DNA of 64,000 nt from Catellatospora citrea (GTDB lineage Bacteria > Actinomycetota > Actinomycetes > Mycobacteriales > Micromonosporaceae), in the NCBI RefSeq assembly GCF_003610235.1, contig NZ_RAPR01000001.1, positions 4,650,001-4,714,000 on the forward strand, given 5' to 3'. A model generated the notes under the pieces. That model was not told where the DNA came from. It searched no databases and saw only the letters and a program-made list of their open reading frames with translations. Below are positions 42,016 to 50,224 of the stretch, piece by piece (position 1 is the first letter of the stretch; each line of letters begins with the position of its first letter). Both the position numbers and the translations under genes were made by a program.

Positions 42016-43446
42016 GTGACTCGTACGGTGATCGTTCTCGCTGCGGGCGAGGGTAAGCGGATGAAGTCGGATCTGCCGAAGATGCTGCATCCGCTGCTCG
42101 GCCGCTCCCTGGTGGGCCACGTGCTCGCCGCCGCCGCCCCGCTGGGCGCGTCGCGCACCCTGGCCGTCGTCGGCAACCGTGCCGACCAGGTCACCGCGCA
42201 CCTCGCCGAGATCGCGCCGGACGTGAGCACCGCCCTGCAGGCGCAGCAGAACGGCACCGGCCACGCGGTCCGCATCGCCGTCGAGGCGCTCGGCGACCTG
42301 GACGGCACCGTGGTGGTGCTCAACGGCGACGTGCCGCTGCTGCGGGCGGGCACGCTGCAGGAACTGGTCGAGGCGCACGAGTCGGCGGGCGCCGCGGCGA
42401 CCGTGCTGGGCGCGGCGGTGCCCGATCCGACCGGCCTGGGCCGGCTGGTCCGCGACGCCGACGGCGGGCTGGCCCGCATCGTCGAGGAGCGCGACGCGAC
42501 GCCGGAGCAGCGGGCGATCCGCGAGATCAACGCGGGCATCTACGCGTTCGACGCGGCCGCGCTGCGGACCGCGCTGGCGAAGCTGACCACCGACAACGAC
42601 CAGGGCGAGGAGTACCTCACCGACGTCTTCGAGCTGTTCGTGACGCAGGGTTCGCCGGTGCGCGTGCACCTGGCCGCCGACGCGTCCGAGACGCTGGGCT
42701 GCAACGACCGGGCCGAGCTGGCGTCGCTGCGGGCGCTGCTGCGCGACCGGATCAACCTGGAGCTGATGCGCTCCGGCGTGACCATCGTCGACCCGGCCAC
42801 GACCTGGGTCGACGCGACCGTGACGGTGGAGCGGGACGCCCTGCTGGAGCCGAACGTGCAGCTGCGCGGGGCGACGAGCGTGGGCGAGGGCGCCGTGGTG
42901 GGCCCGGACGTGACGCTGATCGACACCGTGGTGGGCGAGCAGGCCCAGGTCGTGCGCGCACACGCGGTGCAGGCCGAGATCGGCCCGAACGTGTCCGTGG
43001 GGCCGTACGCGTATCTGCGTCCCGGGGCGCGGATCGGCCGCAAGGGCAAGGTCGGCACGTTCGTCGAGATCAAGAACGCGTCGCTGGGCGAGGGCACCAA
43101 GGTGCCGCACCTGACGTACGTGGGTGACGCGACGATCGGCGAGCAGACCAACATCGGCGCGGGCAACCTGTTCGCGAACTACAGCGGCAGCACCAAGAGC
43201 CACACCGTGATCGGCTCGCACGTGAAGACGAGCTGCGACACCACGTTCGTGGCGCCGGTGCGGATCGGCGACGGGGCGTACACGGCGGCCGGTTCGGTGA
43301 TCGACAAGGATGTGCCGCCGGGCGCGCTCGCGGTGGCGCGGGCGCACCAGCGCAACATCGAGGGCTGGGTGCGCCGGTCCCGTCCGGGCAGCGCGGCGGC
43401 CGAGGCGGCCGAGCGGGCCGAGCAGGCGACCTCCGAAGAGGGCTGA
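42016..43446 (+). CDS. glmU: bifunctional GlcNAc-1-phosphate uridyltransferase / GlcN-1-phosphate acetyltransferase
   Basis: A 476-residue two-domain enzyme that makes UDP-GlcNAc for peptidoglycan and arabinogalactan-type linkers. The N-terminal uridyltransferase has the pyrophosphorylase signature LAAGEGKRMKSDLPKMLH (about 8-25) and VVLNGDVPL. The C-terminal half (about 255-450) is a left-handed beta-helix of hexapeptide repeats for acetyl transfer, with YLRPGARIG, KVGTFVEIKNASLGEGTK and GAGNLFANYSG. GTG 42016 is 34 bp after tRNA-Gln. A strong terminator follows, so prs has its own promoter. Confidence 0.97.
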   Translation: MTRTVIVLAAGEGKRMKSDLPKMLHPLLGRSLVGHVLAAAAPLGASRTLAVVGNRADQVTAHLAEIAPDVSTALQAQQNGTGHAVRIAVEALGDLDGTVVVLNGDVPLLRAGTLQELVEAHESAGAAATVLGAAVPDPTGLGRLVRDADGGLARIVEERDATPEQRAIREINAGIYAFDAAALRTALAKLTTDNDQGEEYLTDVFELFVTQGSPVRVHLAADASETLGCNDRAELASLRALLRDRINLELMRSGVTIVDPATTWVDATVTVERDALLEPNVQLRGATSVGEGAVVGPDVTLIDTVVGEQAQVVRAHAVQAEIGPNVSVGPYAYLRPGARIGRKGKVGTFVEIKNASLGEGTKVPHLTYVGDATIGEQTNIGAGNLFANYSGSTKSHTVIGSHVKTSCDTTFVAPVRIGDGAYTAAGSVIDKDVPPGALAVARAHQRNIEGWVRRSRPGSAAAEAAERAEQATSEEG

Positions 43447-43455
43447 ACAACGATG

Positions 43456-43487
43456 AAAGGCGCGGCCCCGGTGGGTCGCGCCTTTTT
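43456..43487 (+). terminator. intrinsic terminator of glmU
   Basis: A stem AAAGGCGCGGCCC / GGGTCGCGCCTTT (one G-U pair) with tetraloop CGGT, followed by a run of five T in all, 10 nt after glmU. This is the only classic U-tract terminator in the window. Confidence 0.92.
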
Positions 43488-43502
43488 CGTGTGCGGGCCG
43501 GG

Positions 43503-43742
43503 TCAGCGGCGGTCAGGCTGCTGGTCCTCGCCTTCGAGCCAGCCGCGTTTGGCGGCCTCGGCCCCGAGGGAGAACTGGTTCTTCGCGCCCGTGGCCTGCT
43601 TCAGGCTGGCGATGTGGTCGTGCACGGCACGCTCGCTGAGGAAGACCAGTTTGGTGATGGTCTGCACGGTGAAGCCTGCGGCGAGCAGCAGGAGGATCCG
43701 GCGCTGAACGAGCGTCGGTTCTCCGGACCGGTCCCGGGCCAT
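43503..43742 (-). CDS. stand-alone LuxR/GerE-type HTH protein
   Basis: A 79-residue protein that consists of little more than a GerE-type DNA-binding domain: LVQRRILLLLAAGFTVQTITKLVFLSERAVHDHIASL (about 11-47, given as a span), then KQATGAKNQFSLGAEAAKRGWL. Compared with classical LuxR HTHs, the order of helices is kept but the residue spacing differs slightly. No receiver or ligand domain is present, so it may act as a small regulator partnered by others. ATG 43742 has AAAGG 9 nt upstream. It is divergent from prs with 227 bp between starts. Confidence 0.75.
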   Translation of the reverse strand: MARDRSGEPTLVQRRILLLLAAGFTVQTITKLVFLSERAVHDHIASLKQATGAKNQFSLGAEAAKRGWLEGEDQQPDRR

Positions 43743-43969
43743 CGAGCGGAGCCTTTCTGTACGGACACTGGTACTTGACGAAGGTAGCGCCCGCCCGCCG
43801 GGCCGGGCAAGGCACCCTGGTGTCAGCTGCGTGAACTCCGAGGCAAGCGGTCTGTCCGTGATCTGTCGCACCCGGGAACGGCCTTGCTGGCTGGTTGGCG
43901 AACCGCCGGGAGAGGATGAACCGAAAAGGTGATACTGACCGCAGACCATCGTGAAGGGGCGGCAAGCCG

Positions 43970-44950
43970 ATGGGCAGCATCGTCACTGAGAACCGCAAGA
44001 ACCTGATGCTCTTCTCGGGCCGGGCCTACCCCGAGCTCGCGAAGGAGATCGGCGAGGTGCTGGGCGTGGGGGTGACCCCGACGACGGCCTATGACTTCGC
44101 CAGTGGTGAGACGTTTGTCCGTTACAAGGAGTCGGTCCGCGGTTCGGACGCCTTCATCGTCCAGTCCATGAGCCAGCCGGTGAACAACTGGATCATGGAG
44201 ACGCTGCTGATGGTCGACGCGGCGAAGCGCGGCTCGGCCAAGCGCATCACCGTGGTTCTGCCGTTCTACCCGTACGCCCGACAGGACAAGAAGCACCGCG
44301 GCCGCGAGCCGATCTCCGCCCGCCTGATCGCGGACCTGCTCAAGACCGCCGGCGCGAACCGCATCCTGACCGTCGACCTGCACACCGCGCAGATCCAGGG
44401 CTTCTTCGACGGCCCGGTGGACCACCTGTTCGCGATGGACATCCTCGCCGACTACGTGCAGGCCAACTACGGCCACCGCGAGCTGACCGTGGTGTCGCCG
44501 GACTCGGGCCGGGTGCGCGTCGGCGAGCGCTGGACCGACCGCCTGGGCGGCTGTCCGCTGGCGTTCATCCACAAGACCCGGGACCCGCTCAAGCCCAACC
44601 AGGTGGTCGCGAACCGGGTCATCGGCGAGGTCGCCGGGCGCACCTGCATCCTGGTCGACGACATGATCGACACCGCGGGCACGATCTGCAAGGCGGCGGA
44701 CATCCTGTTCGACAACGGCGCCGCGGACGTCATCGTGGCGACCACCCACGCCGTGCACTCCGACCCCGCCACCGAGCGCCTGAAGAACAGCCGCATCAGC
44801 GAGGTCATCGTCACCAACACGCTGCCGCTGGGCTCGGACAAGCAGTTCGACAAGCTGACCGTGCTCTCCATCGCCCCGCTGCTGGCCCGCGCGATCCGCG
44901 AGGTCTTCGACGACGGCTCCGTCACCACCCTCTTCGGCGGCCTCAGCTGA
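43970..44950 (+). CDS. prs: ribose-phosphate pyrophosphokinase
   Basis: A 326-residue enzyme that forms PRPP from ribose 5-phosphate and ATP, feeding nucleotides, histidine, tryptophan and, in actinobacteria, decaprenyl-phosphoarabinose. Key parts: the flexible loop YPYARQDKKHRGREPISARL (about 103-122) and the PRPP-binding CILVDDMIDTAGT (about 225-237). VDLHTAQIQGFFD is the allosteric/ATP segment. The order glmU-prs-rplY-pth is the conserved actinobacterial arrangement. Confidence 0.97.
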   Translation: MGSIVTENRKNLMLFSGRAYPELAKEIGEVLGVGVTPTTAYDFASGETFVRYKESVRGSDAFIVQSMSQPVNNWIMETLLMVDAAKRGSAKRITVVLPFYPYARQDKKHRGREPISARLIADLLKTAGANRILTVDLHTAQIQGFFDGPVDHLFAMDILADYVQANYGHRELTVVSPDSGRVRVGERWTDRLGGCPLAFIHKTRDPLKPNQVVANRVIGEVAGRTCILVDDMIDTAGTICKAADILFDNGAADVIVATTHAVHSDPATERLKNSRISEVIVTNTLPLGSDKQFDKLTVLSIAPLLARAIREVFDDGSVTTLFGGLS

Positions 44951-45347
44951 CGAGCCGACCCGCTCGGCCGGCACCGCCCCGCGGCCACCGCGCCGCACCC
45001 CGCTTCACATAAACGTTGGCCTATCTGGATGAGTTCGATCGCGAATTTCTCATCCAGATAGGCCAATGTCTATGTGGGGACGGGGGTTGTCGGCCTGGTT
45101 CGCGCCTCGGTGGGCCGGTGGGGCGCGGTGGCGGGGAGTGTGGGCGGAGCTGGGGTGACATGGGCCGCCCCGCCGGGAATCACCGAAAGTGATCGGGTAC
45201 AGTAATCGGGTTGCCACGGCGAGGGTGCCCTGCGGGTCGAAAAGCCTGTTGATGGCGCCGTGATCGACGCGGTGCTCCGGGTCATGGTTACCCCGCGCGC
45301 CCTCGTTCGCTCGGCCTGACAGAGACCCGTTGAGCAGGAGATGAATC
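44951..45347 (+). other. 397-bp gene-free region before rplY
   Basis: The region holds a long palindrome at 45006-45076 (described separately), a G-rich unstructured stretch (about 45075-45175), and a possible -10 box TACAGT at 45198-45203, which would give rplY a leader of about 140 nt. A Shine-Dalgarno (CAGGAG) lies just before GTG 45348. I see no ORF with coding character. The leader might carry a regulatory structure for the ribosomal protein, but no conserved fold is recognised. Confidence 0.5.
45006..45076. repeat. long palindrome after prs, copy 2 of an intergenic family
   Basis: Arms 45006-45033 and 45049-45076 (CACATAAACGTTGGCC outward) pair at 26 of 28 positions around a 15-nt loop. 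It is homologous in orientation and sequence to 35149-35209. Substitutions at the arms are partly compensatory: CGTCGGCC/GGCCGACG there, CGTTGGCC/GGCCAATG here. Confidence 0.8.
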
Positions 45348-45986
45348 GTGTCTGAAGTTAAGATCAGCGCCGAGCCGCGTACCGAGTTCGGCAAGGGTGG
45401 CGCGCGCCGCACCCGCCGCGCGGGCCTCGTGCCCGCCGTCATCTACGGTCACGGCGAGGCCCCGCGCCACATCGCCGTCCCGGCCCGTGAGTTCGCCGCC
45501 GCCATCCGTCACGGTGGCATCAACACCGTCTTCGAGCTGGTCGGCCCCGACGGCACCAAGACCCTGGCGCTGCCGAAGGCCATCCAGCGCGACCCGCTGA
45601 AGGACACCTTCGAGCACATCGACATGATCATCGTCAAGCGCGGCGAGCAGGTCACCGTCGACGTGCCGGTGCACCTGGTCGGCGAGGCCGCCAAGGGCAC
45701 GCTGGTCATGCACGAGCACGACAAGATCTCGCTCATCGCCGAGGCGCTGCACCTGCCGGAGTTCGTCGAGGCCTCCATCGAGGGCCTCGAGGCCGGCGCG
45801 CACGTCACCGCCGGTGACATCAAGCTGCCGAAGGGTTCGCAGCTGGCCGTCGACGCCGACACCATGGTCGCGGTCGTGACCGCGGCGCCGACCGCCGAGC
45901 AGCTCGAGGGTGAGACCGCCGAGGCTCCGGAGTCCGCCGAGGCCGAGGCCGCCGAGGCTGCCGAGACCGTGGCTGCCGAGGCCTGA
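45348..45986 (+). CDS. rplY: 50S ribosomal protein L25/general stress protein Ctc
   Basis: A 212-residue L25 of the long CTC type, which binds 5S rRNA. The N-terminal L25 domain (about 1-95) contains [26 protein letters not shown], in which the basic stretch contacts RNA. The C-terminal TL5/CTC beta domain (about 96-185) follows, and the last 25 residues are acidic and alanine-rich ([15 protein letters not shown]). GTG 45348 has AGGAG upstream. It precedes pth, as in mycobacteria. Confidence 0.95.
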   Translation: MSEVKISAEPRTEFGKGGARRTRRAGLVPAVIYGHGEAPRHIAVPAREFAAAIRHGGINTVFELVGPDGTKTLALPKAIQRDPLKDTFEHIDMIIVKRGEQVTVDVPVHLVGEAAKGTLVMHEHDKISLIAEALHLPEFVEASIEGLEAGAHVTAGDIKLPKGSQLAVDADTMVAVVTAAPTAEQLEGETAEAPESAEAEAAEAAETVAAEA

Positions 45987-46004
45987 TCGGTTTAGCGTTC
46001 GACC

Positions 46005-46043
46005 GTGGCGTCCTTCATGCTGTGAGAGCGTGAAGGACGCCAC
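46005..46043. terminator. hairpin between rplY and pth
   Basis: A perfect 13-bp stem GTGGCGTCCTTCA / TGAAGGACGCCAC with a 13-nt loop that can form an inner AGCR pair. It lies 19 nt after rplY and ends 22 nt before pth. No U-tract; it could terminate or attenuate. Confidence 0.65.
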
Positions 46044-46065
46044 GAGCGTATTCAGGGGAGTGTTG

Positions 46066-46659
46066 ATGGAGCAGGCCGCACCGTGGCTGATCGTCGGCCT
46101 GGGCAATCCGGGCCCGCAGTACGCCGCCAACCGGCACAACGTCGGGTTCTTCATCGCCGACCTGCTCGCCGAGCGCACCGGCGTGAAGTTCGGCCGGCAC
46201 CGCAAGGCCGTCGCCGACGTGGCCGAGGCCCGGCTCGGGTTCGGCGTGGACGCGCCGCGGCTGGTCCTGGTGAAGCCGCTGACCTACATGAACCTGTCCG
46301 GCGGTCCCGCCGCGGCGCTGAGCCAGTTCTACAAGGTGCCGCCGGCGCAGATCATCGCCGTGCACGACGAGCTGGACATCCCGTACGGGCAGCTGCGGCT
46401 GAAGGTCGGCGGCGGCGAGGGCGGCCACAACGGGCTGCGCTCGATGACCAAGTCGCTGGCCACCAAGGAGTACCTGCGGGTGCGGTTCGGCGTGGGCCGC
46501 CCGCCCGGCCGCCAGGACCCGGCGGACTTCGTGCTGTCGGACTTCTCCGCGGTGGAACGCAAGGAGCTGGAGTTCCTGGTGGACCGGGCGGCGGACGCGG
46601 TGGAGGCGATCGTGCGGAGCGGCCTGGCCGCGGCGCAGCTGACGTACCACACCGCCTGA
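46066..46659 (+). CDS. pth: peptidyl-tRNA hydrolase
   Basis: A 197-residue enzyme that releases peptides from prematurely dissociated peptidyl-tRNA. The signature [19 protein letters not shown] (about 11-29) holds the catalytic His, and further motifs are PLTYMNLSG (about 70-78), HDELDIPYG (about 101-109) and [12 protein letters not shown] (about 117-128). ATG 46066 has GGGGAG 5 nt upstream. It follows rplY across a hairpin. Confidence 0.96.
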   Translation: MEQAAPWLIVGLGNPGPQYAANRHNVGFFIADLLAERTGVKFGRHRKAVADVAEARLGFGVDAPRLVLVKPLTYMNLSGGPAAALSQFYKVPPAQIIAVHDELDIPYGQLRLKVGGGEGGHNGLRSMTKSLATKEYLRVRFGVGRPPGRQDPADFVLSDFSAVERKELEFLVDRAADAVEAIVRSGLAAAQLTYHTA

Positions 46660-46779
46660 TCCCCGACAGTTCCCCGCCGTCACATTTGCCCCTTTCTCGC
46701 GTTGTAACCGTCAGGCGCACCTTCCCTGCCCGATTTCCGCAGGCCGCAGGTGTTGCCGGGTCGTGACGGGGGGCATTCC

Positions 46780-48432
46780 ATGGAGCAGCGCCGAGACGAC
46801 GATCGGCGCGGCCCGCGGCCCTACCCGCAACGCCACCGGCACATCGACGCCTCCGGTGCGCTGTCCTACACCGCCACACCCACGCCCGCCGGTCCCGCGC
46901 CGTTCAGTCCCGCGCCGGTCGGCCTGGTCGCGGTGCGCCCGCAGACCCCGCAGACCCCGCAGCACCGGCCCGCCGCGAGCCGCCGCCCGCTGCACCGCGG
47001 CAGCACCCACATCGGCACCCCGGTGCGCGAGCTGGACCGCCGCAAGGGCTGGGAGCAGCGCTACCTGCGCACCCTGCTCGGCTCGGACCTGCTCGTCGGC
47101 GCGGCCGCCGGGGTGCTCGTCTACATGCTGCGCTTCGGCACCTCGATCACCCCGTACACCAGCACCTACGCCCTGCTGTCGCTGGCACTGCCGTTCGCGC
47201 TGCTCGCGTCACTGGCGCTGACCAGGGCCTACGACAAGCGCTACCTGTACGTCGGCACGCAGGAGTACGACCGGGTCATGCGCGGCGGGCTGTGGCTGAT
47301 CGCGAGCGCGGCGATCGGCTCGTACGCGCTGGAGCTGCCCACCGCCCGCTCGTATGTGCTCATCGCGCTGCCCGCCGCCACCGGCACGCTGGTGCTGACT
47401 CGCTTCCTGATCCGCAAGCGGCTGCACCGGCGGCGCGAGCGCGGTTCCTGCCTGCGCCGGACCATCGTGGTCGGGCACGAGCTGGCCATCATCGGCCTGA
47501 CCCGGCAGCTGTGCCGCGAGCGCTTCCACGGCCTGGAGGTCGTCGGCGCGTGCGTCCCGCGCGGCAGCGACGGCCGGGTCGGCCTGCCCGTGTACGGCAC
47601 CTTCGACGACGTCGCGCCGGCCGTACGGGCCGCGGGCGCGGACACCGTGATCGTGCTCAGCTGCCCCGAGCTGGACGGGCACGCGCTGCGCCGGATGGCC
47701 TGGCAGCTGGAGCGCGACGAGATCGACCTGATCGTGGCCAGCGCCCTGATCGACGTGGCCGGCGGTCGCACCACCATCCGCCCGGTGGACGGGCTGCCGA
47801 TGTTGCACGTGGAACATCCGCGGCTGTCCGGCGGCAGCCGGGTGGTCAAAGAGCTGATGGACCGGGCCGGGGCGGCGCTGCTGCTGGTGCTGTCCGCGCC
47901 GCTGCTGCTGGTGATCGCGATGGCGCTGCGCATCGACTCCCCTGGGCCTGCTCTGTTCAGGCAGGTGCGGGTCGGCAGGGACGGCCGTGAATTCGTCATC
48001 TACAAGTTCCGTACCATGTATACCGACGCCGAGGCGCGGCTGGCCGAGCTGAGGCATCTCAACGAGCACGACGGGGTGCTGTTCAAGATCCGGGACGATC
48101 CGCGGGTGACCGCGATGGGCCGCTGGATGCGCCGCTACTCGCTGGACGAGCTGCCGCAGTTGCTGAACGTGCTGCTGGGGCAGATGTCACTGGTGGGGCC
48201 GCGGCCGCCGCTGCCCTGCGAGGTCGCCGCATACGCCGACGACGTGCGGCGCAGGCTGGCGGTGAAGCCCGGCATGACAGGACTCTGGCAGGTCTCCGGG
48301 CGGTCCGACCTGCCGTGGGAGGAGGCGGTCCGGTTGGATCTCCGCTATGTCGAGAACTGGTCGATGTCCATGGACCTGCTCATCCTTCTGCGTACGCTGA
48401 CCGCCGTCGCCCGTAGCTCTGGAGCGTATTGA
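46780..48432 (+). CDS. polyprenyl glycosylphosphotransferase (sugar transferase)
   Basis: A 550-residue membrane enzyme that starts a polysaccharide by transferring a sugar 1-phosphate to undecaprenyl phosphate. A cytoplasmic Pro-rich N terminus (about 1-85) is followed by four helices (about 95-190), a CoA-binding-like region (about 230-340), one more membrane helix (about 365-390), and the catalytic bacterial sugar transferase domain (about 390-550). That domain shows RVGRDGREFVIYKFRTM, YSLDELPQLLNVLLGQMSLVGPRPP and KPGMTGLWQVSGR. ATG 46780 follows a GGGGGG stretch. The stop overlaps the start of cysQ (TGATG). No glycosyltransferase cluster is next to it. Confidence 0.92.
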   Translation: MEQRRDDDRRGPRPYPQRHRHIDASGALSYTATPTPAGPAPFSPAPVGLVAVRPQTPQTPQHRPAASRRPLHRGSTHIGTPVRELDRRKGWEQRYLRTLLGSDLLVGAAAGVLVYMLRFGTSITPYTSTYALLSLALPFALLASLALTRAYDKRYLYVGTQEYDRVMRGGLWLIASAAIGSYALELPTARSYVLIALPAATGTLVLTRFLIRKRLHRRRERGSCLRRTIVVGHELAIIGLTRQLCRERFHGLEVVGACVPRGSDGRVGLPVYGTFDDVAPAVRAAGADTVIVLSCPELDGHALRRMAWQLERDEIDLIVASALIDVAGGRTTIRPVDGLPMLHVEHPRLSGGSRVVKELMDRAGAALLLVLSAPLLLVIAMALRIDSPGPALFRQVRVGRDGREFVIYKFRTMYTDAEARLAELRHLNEHDGVLFKIRDDPRVTAMGRWMRRYSLDELPQLLNVLLGQMSLVGPRPPLPCEVAAYADDVRRRLAVKPGMTGLWQVSGRSDLPWEEAVRLDLRYVENWSMSMDLLILLRTLTAVARSSGAY

Positions 48433-49211
48433 TGCCCCCGGTGGAAGACGGCGCGTTCGCCGTATGGCTGGCCCGACAGGCCGGCGACCTGCTGCTCGCC
48501 CTGCGTGACGAGCTCGGCTTCGACGACCCGGCGGGCCTGCGCGCCGCCGGTGACAAGCGGTCGCACGACCTGCTCATGACCGAGCTGTCCCGGTGGCGTC
48601 CCGCCGACGCGGTGCTGTCCGAGGAGGGTGTCGACGACCCCGTCCGGCTCACCGCCAACCGGCTGTGGATCATCGACCCGCTCGACGGGACCCGCGAGTT
48701 CGGCGAGCCGGGCCGCGCCGACTGGGCCGTGCACGTCGCGCTGTGGCGGCGCACCGGCGAGCACGAGGGTGTGCTCGCGGCGGGGGCCGTCGGCCTGCCC
48801 GCGCAGCAGCGCGTGCTCGGCAGCGAGCCGGCCGCGCCGTACCCGCCGCTGTCCCCATCGGTGGCCGCCGGCGGCCCGATCCGGATCGCGACCAGCCGCA
48901 CCCGCCCGCCGTCCTTCCTCGCCGCGGTCGCCGAGCAGGTAGGCGCGGAGCTGGTGCCGATGGGCTCGGCCGGTGCCAAGATCGCGGCCGTGGTCACCGG
49001 TGAGGTCGATGCGTACCTGCACGGCGGCGGCCAGTACGAGTGGGACTCGGCGGCCCCGGTCGCCGTCGCCGCCGCGGCGGGCCTGCACACCTCGCGCATC
49101 GACGGCTCGCCGCTGGTCTACAACCAGTCGGACGCGAGCCTGCCCGATCTGCTGGTCTGTCGCCGGGATCTGGCCACCGACCTGCTGTCGGCTGTGTCAC
49201 AGCATTCCTGA
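48432..49211 (+). CDS. cysQ: 3'(2'),5'-bisphosphate nucleotidase (CysQ-type inositol monophosphatase family)
   Basis: A 259-residue phosphatase of the inositol monophosphatase superfamily. Metal and substrate motifs are LSEEG (about 65-69), IIDPLDGTREFGE (about 82-94) and QYEWDSAAPVAVAAAAG (about 199-215). Its neighbourhood, 86 bp ahead of cysD, points to hydrolysis of PAP to AMP, which is produced by sulfotransfer. The ATG overlaps the stop of the sugar transferase gene, so the two are coupled. A hydrolase of sugar phosphate cannot be ruled out. Confidence 0.85.
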   Translation: MPPVEDGAFAVWLARQAGDLLLALRDELGFDDPAGLRAAGDKRSHDLLMTELSRWRPADAVLSEEGVDDPVRLTANRLWIIDPLDGTREFGEPGRADWAVHVALWRRTGEHEGVLAAGAVGLPAQQRVLGSEPAAPYPPLSPSVAAGGPIRIATSRTRPPSFLAAVAEQVGAELVPMGSAGAKIAAVVTGEVDAYLHGGGQYEWDSAAPVAVAAAAGLHTSRIDGSPLVYNQSDASLPDLLVCRRDLATDLLSAVSQHS

Positions 49212-49232
49212 TCCGGGTAAGCGCGACGTTTC

Positions 49233-49262
49233 TTGATCGGCAAGCGCGCCCGCGTGTACGTT
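49233..49262 (+). promoter_or_regulatory. promoter of cysDN
   Basis: A -35-like TTGATC (49233-49238) and a -10 TACGTT (49257-49262) with an 18-nt spacer; TTAGAT (49261) is an alternative -10. The leader of about 30 nt carries an AGGAAAGG Shine-Dalgarno 7 nt before ATG 49298. Confidence 0.5.
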
Positions 49263-49297
49263 AGATTCCCGAGTAAATCACTAGGAAAGGTCTGGAC

Positions 49298-50224
49298 ATG
49301 ATCCAGCCTGCGTCTGAGCAGCCGGCTGCGTACCGGGTCTCGCACCTCGACGCTCTCGAAGCGGAGAGCATCTTCGTGATGCGGGAGGTGGTGGCGGAGT
49401 TCGAGCGTCCGGTGCTGCTGTTCTCGGGTGGCAAGGATTCGATCGTCATGCTGCGCCTGGCGCAGAAGGCGTTCGCTCCGGGCCGGATCCCTTTCCCGGT
49501 GATGCACGTCGACACCGGCCACAACTTCCCCGAGGTCATGGAGTACCGCGACCGCCGGGTGGCGGAACTCGGCCTGCAGCTGATCGTCGCGTCGGTGCCG
49601 GAGGCGCTCGCCCGCGGTCTGGTGACCGAGCCCGCCGGCGGTTCGCGTAACCGGATCCAGACGCCGGTGCTGCTGGACGCGGTGGACAAGTACCGGTTCG
49701 ATGCGCTGTTCGGCGGCGCGCGCCGGGACGAGGAGAAGGCCCGCGCCAAGGAGCGCGTCTTCAGCTTCCGGGACGAGTTCGGCCAGTGGGACCCGAAGAA
49801 TCAGCGTCCCGAGCTGTGGAACCTCTACAACGGCCGGCACCACCCGGGTGAGTCGATCCGGGTGTTCCCGCTGTCGAACTGGACCGAGCTGGACATCTGG
49901 CACTACATCGCGCGGGAGGAGGTCCCGCTGCCGTCGATCTACTACGCGCACGAGCGTGAAGTGGTCAGCCGGGACGGGATGCTGTTCGCGGTGAACGAGT
50001 TCATCGCGGCCAAGCCCGGGGAGAACGTGTTCAAGGCCCGGGTCCGTTACCGCACGGTCGGGGACGCCACGCTCACCGCGGCGGTCGAGTCCGAGGCGGA
50101 CACGGTGGAGAAGGTGATCGCGGAGGTCGCCGCCACCCGGCTCACCGAGCGTGGCGCCACGCGTGGTGATGACAAGGTCAGTGAAGCGGCGATGGAAGAC
50201 CGCAAGCGTGAGGGGTACTTCTGA
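49298..50224 (+). CDS. cysD: sulfate adenylyltransferase subunit 2
   Basis: A 308-residue PP-loop ATPase that forms APS from ATP and sulfate with CysN. The pyrophosphate loop SGGKDSIVMLRLA lies at about 43-55, followed by VDTGHNFPEVMEYRD (about 70-84). The C-terminal segment RKREGYF is the conserved end. ATG 49298 has AGGAAAGG upstream. The stop overlaps the cysN start (TGATG). Confidence 0.96.
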   Translation: MIQPASEQPAAYRVSHLDALEAESIFVMREVVAEFERPVLLFSGGKDSIVMLRLAQKAFAPGRIPFPVMHVDTGHNFPEVMEYRDRRVAELGLQLIVASVPEALARGLVTEPAGGSRNRIQTPVLLDAVDKYRFDALFGGARRDEEKARAKERVFSFRDEFGQWDPKNQRPELWNLYNGRHHPGESIRVFPLSNWTELDIWHYIAREEVPLPSIYYAHEREVVSRDGMLFAVNEFIAAKPGENVFKARVRYRTVGDATLTAAVESEADTVEKVIAEVAATRLTERGATRGDDKVSEAAMEDRKREGYF

